Assembly: GCA_036346405.1 (NCBI GenBank)
Contig: CM070566.1
Span: 18,967,533 to 19,031,532, forward strand
Direction: 5' to 3'
Length of the DNA: 64,000 bases
Origin: Phyllostachys edulis
Lineage: Eukaryota; Streptophyta; Magnoliopsida; Poales; Poaceae
In this document: positions 35,339-48,200 of the stretch, piece by piece
How positions within the stretch are numbered: the first letter of the stretch is position 1
Layout of the letters: each line of letters begins with the position of its first letter
Notes under the pieces: model-generated
The model's database searches: none
The model's input: only the letters and a program-made list of their open reading frames with translations
What the model was told of the DNA's origin: nothing
Translations under genes and position numbers: made by a program

Positions 35339-36020
35339 ATTTTCTATTAGGATCTATTCCTCATCAACTCATCAAGACGAATAAGAGACTTCATCAAGAT
35401 TAGCTAGCGATACTTATGTTTGGCTTTTTAGGACTCAATTTAGACTTGTTATCATGTTTAGCATTTTCAACAAACTCCAGTTGATGTATGGAATGATGTG
35501 AATGACAATACCTTTATTTATTTCCAGTGCAATGCAATCTATCTTTTCAGTGTTCTTATATTGAGTTGTATAATTTTTATATTCTCAAACATTGAATGAA
35601 AAGTATTGAGATAATAGTTTGTGTACTTTCATAAATTGCAAAAATAATTATTATTTCATTATGTTGTTGAATTTGCTACAAATATGCAACTGGCTATAAA
35701 AATATGTTGCTGATAACAAATATGTGTTGTTGACAAGTGTTTGCTGTGTTGTTATAAATAGAGAAATGCGTTGCAGGTTCCATATGTTAGCAACACCTAT
35801 TCTTATGTATAACAACATTTAATTTGTGTTGCACAAGCTCATCCTAGCAACGTCACATATAACAACACTTAACATTTGTGTTGCTAGAACCAGCAGCAAC
35901 ATATTTTCTTACATACAGCAACACATACCTGTGTTGCTATAGTAGTGTATTTGCTTAATTTCTTGACATGGTTTGACACTGAAAACTTGTGATGGTCATT
36001 TTTCTTTTTCTTTTTGTCAG

Positions 36021-36130
36021 ATGATCTTATGAACCTCACATGCATTCCAACTTACACTACTCCTGGCCTCGGCGGTGTGAACTACGCCTCCGCCGCCGGC
36101 GGCATCCTCGACGAGACCGGCAGATTCTTG
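36021..36130 (+). pseudogene. GDSL gene exon 2
   Basis: Begins after TTTTTGTCAG and joins exon 1 in phase (split Tyr codon). It encodes PTYTTPGLGGVNYASAAGGI, the block II Gly region, and ends DETGRFL before donor GTACGC. Confidence 0.85.
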
Positions 36131-36234
36131 GTACGCATATGTACACTCTAGTGCTCTACTTGAGAGTTGAGACCATTTTATATACCAACATATTCATATT
36201 TAATTCAGTTGGTCAAGCAATTACATGCGCGCAG

Positions 36235-36262
36235 GGAGAGAGGTACAGCCTGAAGCAGCAGG
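36235..36262 (+). pseudogene. GDSL gene exon 3, left piece
   Basis: Starts after acceptor GCGCGCAG with GERYSLKQQ and is cut after 28 bp by the Copia insertion. Its last five bases GCAGG are the target duplication. Confidence 0.85.
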
Positions 36263-36705
36263 TGTTGGGATGATCTTGGCTAACAAACAATCCCGAGATT
36301 TAAGGGGGCCTCGCCCACTCAGGCCGATCGGGGCACAACCGCCAACAGTTGGTTTCGGTCCGTTCACTGCGCTTATAAGAAACAAAGGGGCTCGGCAGGC
36401 TCGGCTCTCGCTCATGCGGTTCTAGTCTACGAAAGCCCCAAACAATCCGATCTCTCACGGGCGCTACGGTGGGCGAAGACCGAAGACCATGAGCTACCGC
36501 CGTCCATCGCAACACCTCCATCTCGCCCCCGGCTCCTCTGCAGACTACCGACCGGCTTCTACTTCGACACATCTACAAGCACTCATGGCATCTTCAAGTT
36601 CGGGTACGCATCTCACGCTTCCGCACTAAAGATTATGCTACGTGTTCATGATTGAGCTAGGGTTAATGTCATTAGATCATGTTTAGCCTTAGGTTTATTC
36701 TCACA
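36263..36705 (+). repeat. 5' LTR of the Copia element
   Basis: 443 bp. Its last 130 bases are almost identical to the 3' LTR, but the GC-rich middle (36300-36560) differs by many small indels. Confidence 0.9.
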
Positions 36706-36707
36706 TT

Positions 36708-36719
36708 TGGTATCAGAGC
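36708..36719 (+). other. Primer-binding site of the Copia element
   Basis: TGGTATCAGAGC, complementary to initiator Met-tRNA, starts two bases after the LTR. Confidence 0.88.
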
Positions 36720-37685
36720 AACCCTAGTCTCGTTATGAACCCCCAACCGAACTTGTTCATGTTCAAATTAGATGTTTTAGTTCGGATCTAATGTTTAGTG
36801 GCTCGGTTTAGCATTTAGAAGGAGGGGAATCAACAGTTTTTGTAAGATCCTAATGCAATCCCGAAAATCCCCAAATTAGAACCCCCAAAATCGGAACCCT
36901 AAGAACCCTAAGGTGCGGCGGCGGAGACTTACATGTTGTCGGCGCTCCATGCTCCGCGTCGCCGTCGCCGGGCGTGCGCCCATGTATGCCGCCTCGAGGC
37001 AGCGCCGCAGCCTCGAGGCTGCGCCGCCGCCGCCTCATGCCCCACGCGACGCGTGCCTCATGCCGCCTCGGGCGCGCCATCGCCTCATGTCAGCGCTCAT
37101 GGCCTTGCTGCCCTTATTCTTTGCCGCCCGCCGGTTTTTCGATATGGAGGGAGAGGAATGATGTTAGGTTTAGGGTTTGGGGTTTTTTTGTTCATCTCGG
37201 GATTGATCCAAGCCGTTCGTCGGATCCAATGGTTGGAATGGAAAGGCCGGCCGGTGCAGAGTTTTGGGCCGGTTGGATTTTTGGGCCGAATGAGGAATAG
37301 TCGATTTTTGGTTTCCTTGTGCACTGTTAAGCTATGGGTTTATGTTTTATGCACTGTTTTAATTAATGTCTAGTTGCTAATAAATAACAGTGTATTATGT
37401 ATAATGTTTAGTCTCTAATTAAAATTGAACCAACGAGATATTTTGATTAGAGATTTTTATATTTTATTTTGGCATTATGTATGCATATGATTATATTCGA
37501 CCAACGTTGTTTATAATCATGTGTCGCCAGTATTAAAATTGTTAAGTTCTTTTTCCATTTTACGCCTAGCGGTGATATGGATTAGAAGCGTAGTTTTGCA
37601 TGTTGTTAATCAAACCAACGTAGGGTTAATTGCATGCAATATATCTTTATGTTATTTTAAATTTTTGCGACAATAAACGCTTCAA
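36720..37685 (+). other. Copia 5' leader
   Basis: Untranslated leader between primer site and gag. It includes a GC-rich stretch (36905-37150) whose overlapping Arg/Pro-rich frames are not convincing proteins. Confidence 0.5.
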
Positions 37686-38540
37686 ATGTTGTCGCCACAA
37701 TTGACAACATTGAGCGACTTACGGAAGCAATTTTCTCGCTTGGAAAGAAAGAATTTCAGTTGTCCTTGGAGTTTTAGACCTTGACTATGCGTTAAGGGTG
37801 ACTCCTCCCATTCCCCACCGACGGTGAGGAAAATTACGATGAGAAAAAAGAAAACTTATGACACTAATATTGAAAAATGGGAGCGGTCTAACACTTTGTC
37901 ACTAATGATAATGAAGACCTCTATCTCGGTTGGAATCGAGGAGCAATCCAGATTCGAAAATGCTAAAAGTACACGGCAGTTGAGGAGAAATTCAGAGGCT
38001 CCACTAAAGTTTATGCGATACTTTAATCCGAGGCTCTTAACGAAGAAGTATGACTCGTCAGTAGCATAAGAGAGCATATCATGATGATGGTGATATATTT
38101 GGAAAGCTCAAGGGCATGGACATGGAGATATCGATGGTTTCCTAGTCCATTTTATTATGACCTCTCTTCCCGACTACACCGCTTTTAAGATAAATTACAA
38201 TACTCGAGAAAGATAAATGGAGCATGAGCGATTTAATCGCCATGTGTGTCCAGGAGGAAGAAAGGATAAGGACCGAAAAGAAAGATCTTGTGAATCAAGT
38301 TGGCGGTCCTAACAAAAGGAAGTTCTCGGGGACTTCAAATCCAAGAAAAAGTCGCATTACTCCCTAATTCAGATAAGTCGGGGCCTAAGGTGCACAATAC
38401 ACCTAAGCCCCATGTTGCTCATTGGAACACTTAAAGGGATGAATGTCATACGCAGCGATGAGCATTTTGGAAGGATTGTGTCGGTTTTCAAGTGGCTCGC
38501 AAAAAGGGTAATGATACAATAACATTTATTGATGAAACTC
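37686..38540 (+). pseudogene. Copia gag, frameshifted
   Basis: Frame pieces read TLSD... from the ATG at 37686, then FLAWKERISVVLGVLDLDYA in another frame after a 1-bp shift near 37720, then KWERSNTLSLMIMKTSIS (about 37875-37930) and MCVQEEERIRTEKKDLVNQ (about 38245-38300). These match the Copia gag pattern (nucleocapsid precursor). Several +/-1 shifts break it. Confidence 0.75.
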
Positions 38541-40165
38541 TTTATGCCGATTTCTCCCTTAAGTCTTGGTGGATTGACTCGGGTGCAAGCTGTGCACGTT
38601 ACCAACTCTTCTGAGGATTCCATACTGCGAGAACATTAAGAAAGGGGAGCGAAGTCTTAGAGTCGCGGATGGAAAAGAAGTCAAGTTGAATCGAGTTGGA
38701 TCTGTTTCATTAGTTTTAGATAGCGACTTCATACTTCGTCTTAATAATGTAGTTTATGTTCCTTCCATAAGGAGGAATTTGATTTGATTTCTTTATTGGA
38801 CGATGATGGTTTTAAATGTAATTTTGGTAACAATAAGTGCATTATTGCATTTAATTCAAATAATGTTGGTCTTGCTTTTAGACAAGACAAGCTCTATATG
38901 CTTTCCTTAATGAGTCTCATGTATCTTTGAATGTATGTGATGCTAAGCGTAAAAATAATGATGAGACTTCTTGGCTGTGGCAATTGTCGTTTAGGCCACA
39001 TTTGAGGGGAGAATGGAGCATCTCGTTAAGGAAGAAATTCTCCACCCATTAGATTTCTCTAACTCGAGACCATTGCATTGATTGCATTAAAGGAAAATAT
39101 GTAAAGCAAATAAAGAAGGAGCCACTTGCATGACCTGGGACTCTTAGAATTAATTCATCTTGATATTTGTGGTCCTTTTCTGTGACATCGATGGATGGTT
39201 TTGATTCCTTCATCACATTCATCGATGATTTCTCCGTTATGGTTATATCTTTCCCATTAAAGACCGATCTGAGTCACTTGACAAATTCAAGATATTTAAA
39301 GGTGAAGTTGAAAATCAGCACAACCTAAGAATTAAAGTGGTAAGATCGGACCGTGGGGAGAATATTACGGAGACATGCCCTTTTGGGCAAATTCACAGCC
39401 CTTTCGCTAAGTTCCTTCAGAAAATGGCATTGTTGCCTAGTATTCTACACGGTGAACCTCGTGAGAATGGGGTAGGTGAGCGTATAACCGTACACTTATG
39501 GATATGGTGCGGAGCATGCTTAGCTATTCTACTTTGCAAACCGGTTTGTGGATGGAAGCACTAAAGGCGGCCGCACATATTCTTAATCGGGTTCCCGAGA
39601 AATCGATTACCTAAGACACCTTTTGAATTATGGTGGGAGGAAACCAAGTTTGAAATATTCTGAGTGTGGGGTTGTCGTCTTTGAAGCTAAGATTTTAATC
39701 CACATATTGGGAAATTAGATCCTAAGACAAGAAGTTGCCATTTTATTGGGTACCTGAAAGATCCAAAGGGTATCGATTTTTCTTGTCCGATAGGATAACT
39801 AAGTTTGTAGAAACAAGACACGCTGTGTTCTTAGAGAATAGCGAGGACACGGAGCCCGGAAAATAGATCTTGAAGAGAAGCGGGTTTATGTTCCTTCACC
39901 TCTTATCCCGAGATCTTTATTCACGTGCCTCGGTGGTTGCACCTCCAAAGATGAATCTTGTTGTCGTACTCCTTGTTGAGGTCTCTGAAATTCCTAATGT
40001 CGTACCTAATGATGAGCCTCGGCAGCCCCCTCGCAATATTTGTTGAACCTATTAGAAGATCCTGGCGGAGAGAAGATCTGCCATCCCAAATGATTATGTT
40101 GTTTATATGAATGAGGATATTAATGATATAGGGAAGGTAGAAGATCCCACCTCTTACAAGGAGGC
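38541..40165 (+). pseudogene. Copia protease and integrase region, frameshifted
   Basis: The aspartic protease motif WWIDSGAS lies at about 38565-38590. A GAG-pre-integrase segment (GRMEHLVKEEILHP, about 39012-39055) and then the integrase core follow, with LIHLDICGPF (about 39150), FITFIDDFS (about 39205-39235), VVRSDRGE (about 39337-39362) and a C-terminal ALKAAAHILNRVP (about 39558-39597). The reading frame changes repeatedly, and many shifts look like one- or two-base deletions. The element is interrupted at 40165 in the linker before RT. Confidence 0.75.
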
Positions 40166-40179
40166 CACTGAGAAAAGGC

Positions 40180-40720
40180 CTTCTGAGACGGTTCAAAACG
40201 CCATCACAGGCGGTTAGTGAGCCGCCTCGAGTTTATGGGTCGATAATGCTAATGGTCATCACAGAGCGGTTCTCAACCGCTCAGAATATATACTATCACG
40301 AGGCGATGCAGTCAGATGCAAATGCGTGATAATCGACTACCACCAGGCGATGCGTAGATAAAACAAATGCGTGATGATCGACTACCACCGACGATGCGTA
40401 GATAAAACCGTGCGTGATGTTCGACTACCGCAGGCGGTCCGTAGATAAAACCGTCTATGATGATCGAAACTACCCGACGATCGTAGATAAAACCGTGCGT
40501 GATATTCGACTACTACGGGCGGTCGTAGATAAAACCGTGCGTGATGATAGACTACCACGAGGCGGTGCGTATATGAAACCGTGCGTGATGATCGACTATC
40601 GCGAGCGGTTTCATATCGAACCGTGCGTGGTAATCGACTATCACTGACGGTTTCATCTGCATCGTCGTGGTAGTCGACTATCATAAACGGTTTCATCTGC
40701 ACCGTCTGTGGTAGTCTTTG
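40180..40720. repeat. CACTA subterminal repeat array, left
   Basis: About twelve units alternating between a GCGGT/ACGGT word with flanking GATGATCGACTAC and its complement TAGATAAAACCGT. These are the usual transposase-binding subterminal repeats of CACTA elements. Many units show variants such as AAATGCGTGAT where others have ACCGTCTATGAT. Confidence 0.75.
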
Positions 40721-40939
40721 CATTGCTTAATCTATTTACGTTTATTAGCTAGCCTCAGAAATGCTAGCCATGCCCTCTGAAACAAGCACATCCAATTCTC
40801 ATTCATTTGAAGCACATCAAAATTGCATTCATTTCGAAACAAGCACACATCAATTCACAAATCAATTAACTAAAATTAACCATTAATGTACATTAATTTA
40901 CACACATGTACCATTATGTTCAATCTATCTCAATCAAGT

Positions 40940-41700
40940 TCAATCTGCTACCTTGTGGAAACTCCCATTTGGATTTATGACACATGCATTAGGGAATGCC
41001 GCAAGGTGTGATCGAATTTTTATGAGCTCGCTCTGTTCCAACGCAGTTTCAGCGATGTTTGCAACCTGTCGATATGAAGGTTAAATTCGGGCTTATATAA
41101 ATTGGTAAGTATATATGAAATAATTGTTGAAAGATTGACAAACCTGAGGATCATTGGTGATCGCGGAACCGACGAGTAGTTGCATGTTGTGGCAAACATA
41201 GTATCCACAGACGTTGCGGCCCGGCGACTGCTGGTGGCACTGCAAAAATAGAATTGGTTAGTTCAAGAGGCATTGCTACGAAGTGTTATATAGGATTAAT
41301 GTGTACTAGCTAGCAAGTCAGGGAATGTTTGATCATGTTGCGGCGTCCTTCCTTGATATTCCATCCTCTAGCATGTAACACGTCGAACACCCTACGTGAC
41401 TCCAAGAAGTTAGCCTTAGCCATTGCAAAGGAAGGAAAGACTACAATAGAGTTTCTATGGAGGAAATGTGTTTACCTGATGATTAAACTCCGGATAGCTG
41501 TGAAGTTGTGACTGGCCCTCTGTAGGGAATCTAGGTATATTACGTATTTCGTTTTGGTATAATTACAATTAGAATCAATGGAACCTACGGTATGTCAGCA
41601 TGGTCATTAAACCTAAGTTCGTGTTGCTTATAAAGTACAAATCAACATTAAGTATAGCCAGTAGTGCAACACTACTTACTTCTGGTTGTAGGGCAAAAGT
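40940..41700 (-). pseudogene. Ulp1-like peptidase domain of the CACTA accessory gene
   Basis: Read on the minus strand. FILLPYNQK ends at an exon boundary near 41675. A segment resembling HWILIVIIPKRN (catalytic His region, one base missing at CATTG-ATT) lies at about 41575. Exon 41239-41144, bounded by TTTTTGCAG and GTTTGTC, encodes SPGRNVCGYYVCHNMQLLVG, where the Cys in NVCGYY is the expected nucleophile. A last exon encodes VANIAETALEQSELIKIRSH and ends at the stop 40942-40940. Ulp1-like domains cleave SUMO-type isopeptides in known families and occur in some plant CACTA and Mutator elements; the role here is unknown. Confidence 0.7.
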
Positions 41701-44032
41701 ATGAATTCCTTGTTGCGGTGAGCCATGAAAAAATCTATAACGTAATTCTCGACGAATGTTGCATTCGCCGTGATGCTTTGCTCGGAGACAACGTGTGGGT
41801 CGAGGAAACCTACCGGTGATTTCCTTCTTTCGGCTTCACAGATCATGTATCTATTATACAAAAGCTAGGAGTTATATATAACATTTATCGATATTACACG
41901 AACATTGACCGTGATTGTACACACTTACAGTGTCCAGCATCGTATGATTGAGACGTCGAGCTTGTCGAGGTTGAAGAGACAGAACAAGTCGTCGAAGGTC
42001 ACCGTGAAGACAGCGTCTTGATACACGTGGTTAAAATGATGCTCCTTGAACTTGACGGTGACACCCGAGCATCGTTGATCAACCGCTTGTTGGGTATTCC
42101 ATGTACCATGCATGCAATTCCGTGCAATCCGGTCCTAGGGTAGGGTCGTCTAACTTCTCGAACAACGGCTCGCTGGCTTGTATTTCCGCCAGCGGCAGAA
42201 GGGGATATCGAGGAAGACTTCGATCGTCTTCGATTTGCCCTTGCCCTTGCTGCCTCGCTTTGTATAGGTCGACTTCACAAGAGTCGATTGAGCACGAGTG
42301 TAGATGCATGTGATGCGTGGGCCCTTGCCATGTCGGTCGCAGTAGCCGGTGCGAGTCAAGTCCGTGGACTTGATGCCATTGCAGACATTCCGTGAAGTTG
42401 ACACCGGGCGCAGTAGCTCGGCGGATGTCCTCCTTGGGCCTTTGGATGAATGTTCCAGCGGCTTGCCCTAGAGTCATGACCTCATCGTTTGGGGAATTTT
42501 CAGCGGGACGGCCTCGAAATTGGCACAAACACCGTCCACATTCACTTTTGCGAAACACGGAACTAGATTTGCACCGTGCACCAAAGCTCCGATCTTGGAT
42601 GGATACACCGGCCCCAAGCGACATCTAGGGCAACGAGACATATCTCACTTGGAGCTTGCGCCGTAGCCACCCACGTACATAGCGGTACAAAATTAGCTAC
42701 TCCAACAAAGCTTATGAATGGATTGAGCATTCGGAGATAATAATTATTACGGATGTCATCGACGGAAAATCTGTCATCACCTATTGTGGTAGGGTTAGGG
42801 TTGGACGCCTTGACTACTCGGATGTTTGGGGGGCTAGCTAGCGGTATAGTAGGGCGGGGGCTTCCAACCGACTTGGCATTTGCAATCCCTAATCCTTTCC
42901 TCAAAAGTCTCTTCTTTGCTTTTGCTCGACGCATACGAATCCTTTCCTCAAAGGATTGGTGACTTTTTCACCGACCTCGCTCGATTTTTTCGGTGAGCTC
43001 ATCTCGAGGATGCACGAAGATCCTCTCGTAGCTTTGCATCGTGCTCGGCTTTGGCTCTCCTCCTACTCGTGCGATCCTCTGTCGCTTGGAACCATTGTTC
43101 CCATGTGACAAAAACACCGGCGCCTCTCGTGCGACCGGATGCTCTTTGTTTCCTAGGGCCGCATAGAGTATATCTTTCTCCCTATCTGCTGGAATGAGCC
43201 TTGGGAAGATTGTGCACTCGGCGTTATCGCAATATAGCCCGACATGTCATTTCACTTCCTATGAAGTTATGGAGTAATTACAAACTAGGTAGTTCGATAT
43301 CTTACCGAGCGTTGGGACACTTCACGGTCTTGGGTTTGGAAAGTACACTTCCCGAGGGCGAATAGCTAACCTCGCAAATAACCAGCGTCGGTAGCGCAAG
43401 ACATCGGTGATCTCGAAATAGCAGGAGAGATTCAAGCGCTTTTCGCTGTTCTGATCCTCCATATCGGGCTTTACCCGCATACCCGCCGTGATGCGAGTGC
43501 GTGGGGGTGCTTGTTTTTGCTCGAGAGCCGTAGCGCCGCACTTTCACTCTTAAATTCATCTGTCGTCTTCTTCGCCACAAACTTCGGCCGGGACTCTTCC
43601 AATAATAGATACTTGTGGAAGGGCGGCAGATCCTTCTCCACGTAGTTCTTGACAAGCGTGCTCTTGAAGTTCTTCCACGCTTTGCACTCTTGTAGCAACG
43701 CGTGTCGTCGACGGAGTCCGTGAGTTCTCAGGGATCTCGAGCGATGCAAGAATTTCCGTCGGCCATGTTAGTTTTCAATGGTCGGGCACCACCTTCCACG
43801 AATCGTAGGTGATCTTGACCCGTTCCGTGCAACTATTCCGACCATTCTCCGGAATCGCGGCATTGCTCGGCGAGGATTGATAGGGTCCGGTGATCGACCG
43901 ACGTGATGGTAAATCGGCCCGTGGGCCTTTTCGATATTCCTCTTCTTCTACGCGGTTGGATATTGTTCGAGAGGATGGTGCATCATCGGACACATGAGGC
44001 GCGACTCGAGAATGAGCGGAAGACATCTTCAC
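41701..44032 (-). pseudogene. CACTA accessory gene, N-terminal and central part
   Basis: Starts at 44032 with a Ser/Arg-rich N-terminus, then a segment at 43749-43302 split over two frames: AWKNFKSTLVKNYVEKDLPP, KPTTDEFKSESAALR-like, and NKHPHALAS. This matches the plant Ptta/En/Spm accessory domain (W..FK..L...Y, then KHPH.LGS). A 181-codon frame (42624-42079) and later pieces (42113-41925, 41861-41676) lead into the Ulp1 domain. Frameshifts interrupt it repeatedly, and introns are probably also present. Confidence 0.55.
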
Positions 44033-44339
44033 AAGAAATAGAACATCATGTGAACAAATGAAATCAACATAAAGCTAAGATTTAACATTTTGATATTGCT
44101 ATCGATGTAGAGTAAGCATTCCAATTAGAGCTCAAGTACAAACCCGATTATCAAAACAATTTCATTACAAGACTATTATCATCACAGAGCATTCATCTCA
44201 AGCCCAACACACCACATTGCAATGTATTCGAAGCGATATCAAAACAAATACCATATGAATAATGACTAGAGCAAATACAAATTCCTAAAACAAGTACAAT
44301 TATCACGAAGGACCATGACAGATTATTGATAGAAATAGT

Positions 44340-44690
44340 TAGGGAAAGGGGCATGGGGTCGATCGGTAACTTCGGCATTGGTTACCTTTGGGCGTCGAGG
44401 AGAAGGACGAGCGAGTAGTAATCTGAGTAGCAGGGCGGCGTCGAAGGGGAGGCGCGGGCTCGGGGAGGAGGCGGCGGCTCGGCGGGTCTGTAGGAGGAGG
44501 CTCGGCGGGCTCGGGGAGGCGCCAAATTTGGAGGAGGAGGCGTCGCGGGATCGGGGAGGAGTAGCACGGGCTCGAGGAGGCGGCGTCGAGGACGGTGGCG
44601 GCAGGCTCGGGGAGGAAGGAGTGAGAGGAGTTGAGAAACTTAATCGTTTGAGAGTGGCGCGCGGCAAACCCTAGCTAGAGTCCGAATGTA
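44340..44690 (-). other. GC-rich leader of the accessory gene
   Basis: G/C-rich sequence (GGAGGAGGC, CGTCGAGG) upstream of the 44032 start on the minus strand. Overlapping frames on both strands (61-114 codons) reflect composition. It ends at the inner subterminal array. Confidence 0.4.
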
Positions 44691-44699
44691 AATAGGGAT

Positions 44700-45060
44700 G
44701 GACATCACAGACGGTTCTAAATTAGAACCGTCGTGATACCTATCTGGCCGGTTCTAACTTAGAACCGTCGTGATATGTGATGTATCCTGACGGTTTTAAT
44801 AAACAACCGTCTGTGATATTGATGAATCCTGAGCGGTTTTAATAAACAAAATGCGTGATATATGATTATCACGAGCGGTTCTAATTTAGAACCGCTGCGT
44901 GATAGATATAATAACCGAGCGGTTCTAAGTTAGAACAAATCAGTGATATATGATGTATCACGAGCGGTGTTAATAAACAACCGTCTGTGATACATATGTG
45001 AGACGATGCGTAGTTCAAACCGTGCGTGATATTATTTTGTATTGGTTAATATCTAGATCG
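44700..45060. repeat. Internal CACTA subterminal repeat array
   Basis: Units such as ACGGTTCTAAATTAGAACCGTC and GGTTTTAATAAACAACCGT sit head to head, as at element termini, yet lie 4.4 kb from the nearest end. The adjoining stretch at 45065-45110 (GGCTAGCCTCGAGAAATGC...) repeats that at 40750-40795 next to the left array. Confidence 0.75.
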
Positions 45061-45267
45061 TTACATTTATTGGCTAGCCTCGAGAAATGCTAGCCATGCC
45101 CTCTGAAACAAGCGAGTAAAAGACAACAATGTATATCCAATTCACATTCATTTGAGAAACAATCACATCCATTTCACAGTACAAATCTCAATTAATTAAC
45201 TCAAATGAACTAAAATTAACCATGATCATCAGAATGTATATAGTACATATATACACACATTGTTCAA

Positions 45268-48200
45268 TTAATCTTTAAAAATTAGCCCTTCATGATGATC
45301 GACGCGTATGTAGCTAGTTTCGTCATGTTCTTCTTCCTCGACCCTTATGCCGTTTCCGAAAGGAGGCAACTCGTCAAATTGATTGTATTCTTCCTCGTCC
45401 ACTACATTCTCAACTCCGACAATCCTCCTTTTTCCATGAAGAACTACGTGGCGCTTCTTATTTGCGAATTCGGTAACATAGAAGACTTGAACAACTTGGT
45501 TGCCAAGATCGAATGGTTCGTCTTTGTATCCGACACGTTCGAGGTCCACGGTAGTGACGCCGTACTTGTCGACCTTCACCGTGGGAGATGGACCCAACGG
45601 CACGAAATAGGGGATCTTGAAAAGCACGAGTCGAGCTCCCATATCTCCTCTATTTGCCCATAGTAGGAGCTCCTCACCCATCGATCTTGAATGCATCTAT
45701 CACGAACACCATTGATTACGGTTAGTGCTTTTTATATCCTGAGCCTGGTATAAAATTGGTAACCATTTATTGTCTAACCCCGCCAATTTACAAACTGTAA
45801 ATGTTGGCCCTTTTGCCAACCATGTCAGCATATCACTTGACGAGCTCCTAGCAAGTCGCTCCTTCAACCATTGGTTGAACAAATGCATTGTGTTGTCTCG
45901 TGATCCAAACATCTGGCCGCAGCGGATTCTGTTGCGAAGCACGTCCTTGTGCTGGTCGATATACGGGGACACTTCAGTCATGTGTTGCAAGATAGTGAAA
46001 TGGGCTTGAGCATACGCATCCATATTTGGAGTGATTGCTTTCCTTCCGATGGTCCCGATACCCTCGAGCCTCCCTCATGGCGAGATCGAGGCACACCCTA
46101 TCGGTTCGACTGAGCCATGTAATCGGCGAACTCAATGACCTCTTGGTTGCATAACCTTCGGCGATCTTGCCCTCTGGCGAGATCGATTTCGTACATATGA
46201 CTTGAGAATTCCCATGAACCTCTCGAGCGGGTACATGCTACGTAGGAACACGGGCCCGCACATCTTTATCTCCTCACAATATGAACAATGAGATGGACCA
46301 TGATATCGAAAAAGCGGCGGAGGGAAATACATCTCAAGATCACATAGTGTCGTCACCACCTCGTCTGCGAGCATCTAGTCCCGAGATCGATGACCTTCGA
46401 GCAATTGTGTTAAAAAAATAACACTGACCTCATGATTGTCTCTCGGACCTTGATCGGCAAAATACTTCTAATTACAGCAGGAGCATTTGTGTCATCAACA
46501 CATGACAATCATGAGACTTCATGCCAATTAACTTCAAATCTTTTATCGAAACAAGTTTCTTCATGTTGGCGGGCAGGACGGAACTTTCACGCCATGCAAG
46601 CACCGCATTCGGTTCTCTCGGCCTTGGGCGAGTGTAACAAGCAGGGGAAAATACGTTCGTCCTTTATCGGTCCTTGTTGGTGCTAACTCGGTCCGATGTC
46701 CATATCAACCAAGTCAAGCCGTGCGTTGACACCATCTTTTGTTTTGTCACGAATGTTGATGAAGAGACCAATCAAGTCATCACATACATTCTTTTCTACA
46801 TGCATGGCGTCGATGCGATGGCGAACTTCTAGGTGCTCCCAATAAGGTAAGTCCCAAAATATTGATCTCTTCTTCCACATGTTCTTCTTACTTGTCCTCG
46901 ATTTACATCCCTTTCCAAGCACAACATCTAAATCCTTAACCATATCATAGACCTCTTTTCGCTTAAATGCCTTGGAGCTGAATTGTCCTCCTTCTCTCCG
47001 TCAATTGTTTCTTCATCTGCGGTATGGGTGAGCCCTTGAAGGAACCTCGATGGCGCATGTACGGTTTCTTGTGAGTGATTGACCCACACTCTGGGTATCA
47101 TCTAAGCGGTGAGTCTGTGCTTTGGCCTTTTGTACTCGGCCGACAGTTAGCAAGGGCGGGATAATCATTTATGGTGCGAGAACAACAAGGGCGTAAAGTG
47201 AAGTTCTCTCGTTTGTACGCATCCCATACTGTACCCTTCAATCCACAGTATTTTTAGATCTTCCATCAATGGTGCTAGGTACACATCAATATCATTCCCT
47301 GGTTGCTTGGCCCTTGGATAAGTATCGACAACAAAATATACTTCCGCTTCATACACAACCAAGGAGGAAGGTTGTAGATCTGAGCGTCACGGGCCAAGTG
47401 CTATGTCATTGCTCATATTACGAAAGGATTCATTCCATCGTACTCAATCCAAACCTTATATTCCTCGGTTCCAAGTCGCAAACCTCCTATCGATGTTTCT
47501 CCTTTGGGCGGAATCGGCAGGTGTCTTAACTTTCCGTCATTCTTACGCTCTCTCGAGTGCCAATCTACGCAGCTTTTGCATTCTTTGGGTTAAAAACCGC
47601 TTCAAGCGGGAATTACAGGAAGATACCACGCCACCTTAGCGGAGGTCCTTTCTTCACCTCGATTCCTCGTCGTCATCGATTGCTTCTTACGCTTGTATCG
47701 GGATCGTTGCACACGGACATACATGCATGTTTGTATACTCGTTACGGTAGAGGATCTGATCGTTCGGACATGCATGTATTCTTTCTACTTCCATTCCCAA
47801 TGGACAAAGAACCTTTTGGCTTTGTAGGTGGTTTTGGGCAACTCATTTCCCTCGGAAGCATGTCCGCTAAGAGACCTAATGACTCAGTGAAACTCTTGTC
47901 GGACCAACCGTTGCTTGCCTTCAATTTCAGCGGTTTAAGCACGGATGACAACCTTGTGTATTCCGACTTGCGGCCGGGAACAAAGGTTTCTCTGAGTCCT
48001 CCATCACGCCCGGAATTGAACATACTCCCTCTCATCACGGTTCCTTACGCATCATGGCATCGATCTAGATTGTCATCGTGCGGCCTATCCGAATCGGAAC
48101 CACAATCGACATTGGCGGCATATCGTTGACTTCTGTATAATATGCATATCGTTGACTTCTGTATAATATGCTCTTCACCGTGATGGTCCAACATGTATAA

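Larger units (their letters stand above)
31801..35947 (+). mobile_element. CACTA element in intron 1 of the GDSL gene
   Basis: Starts CACTACAACAACACTGG and ends TGTGTTGCTATAGTAGTG, the CACTA...TAGTG signature. A 3-bp target duplication TAT lies at 31798-31800 and 35948-35950. Subterminal regions repeat GCAACACA/TGTGTTGC on both sides (31801-31900 and about 35700-35945). Removing it leaves an intron of about 90 bp, so it lies cleanly within intron 1. The interior holds a (TA)n tract, a GC-rich leader-like segment, and one recognisable transposase-associated gene fragment near the 3' end. No TNP2-type transposase remains. Confidence 0.85.

Noticed and set aside
36903..37373. Arg/Pro-rich frames in the Copia leader (82-146 codons)
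   Set aside because: Three frames overlap in the same GC-rich stretch between primer site and gag; likely untranslated.
47557..48129. 190-codon plus-strand frame
   Set aside because: Antisense to the TNP2 transposase, whose conserved motifs are on the minus strand.
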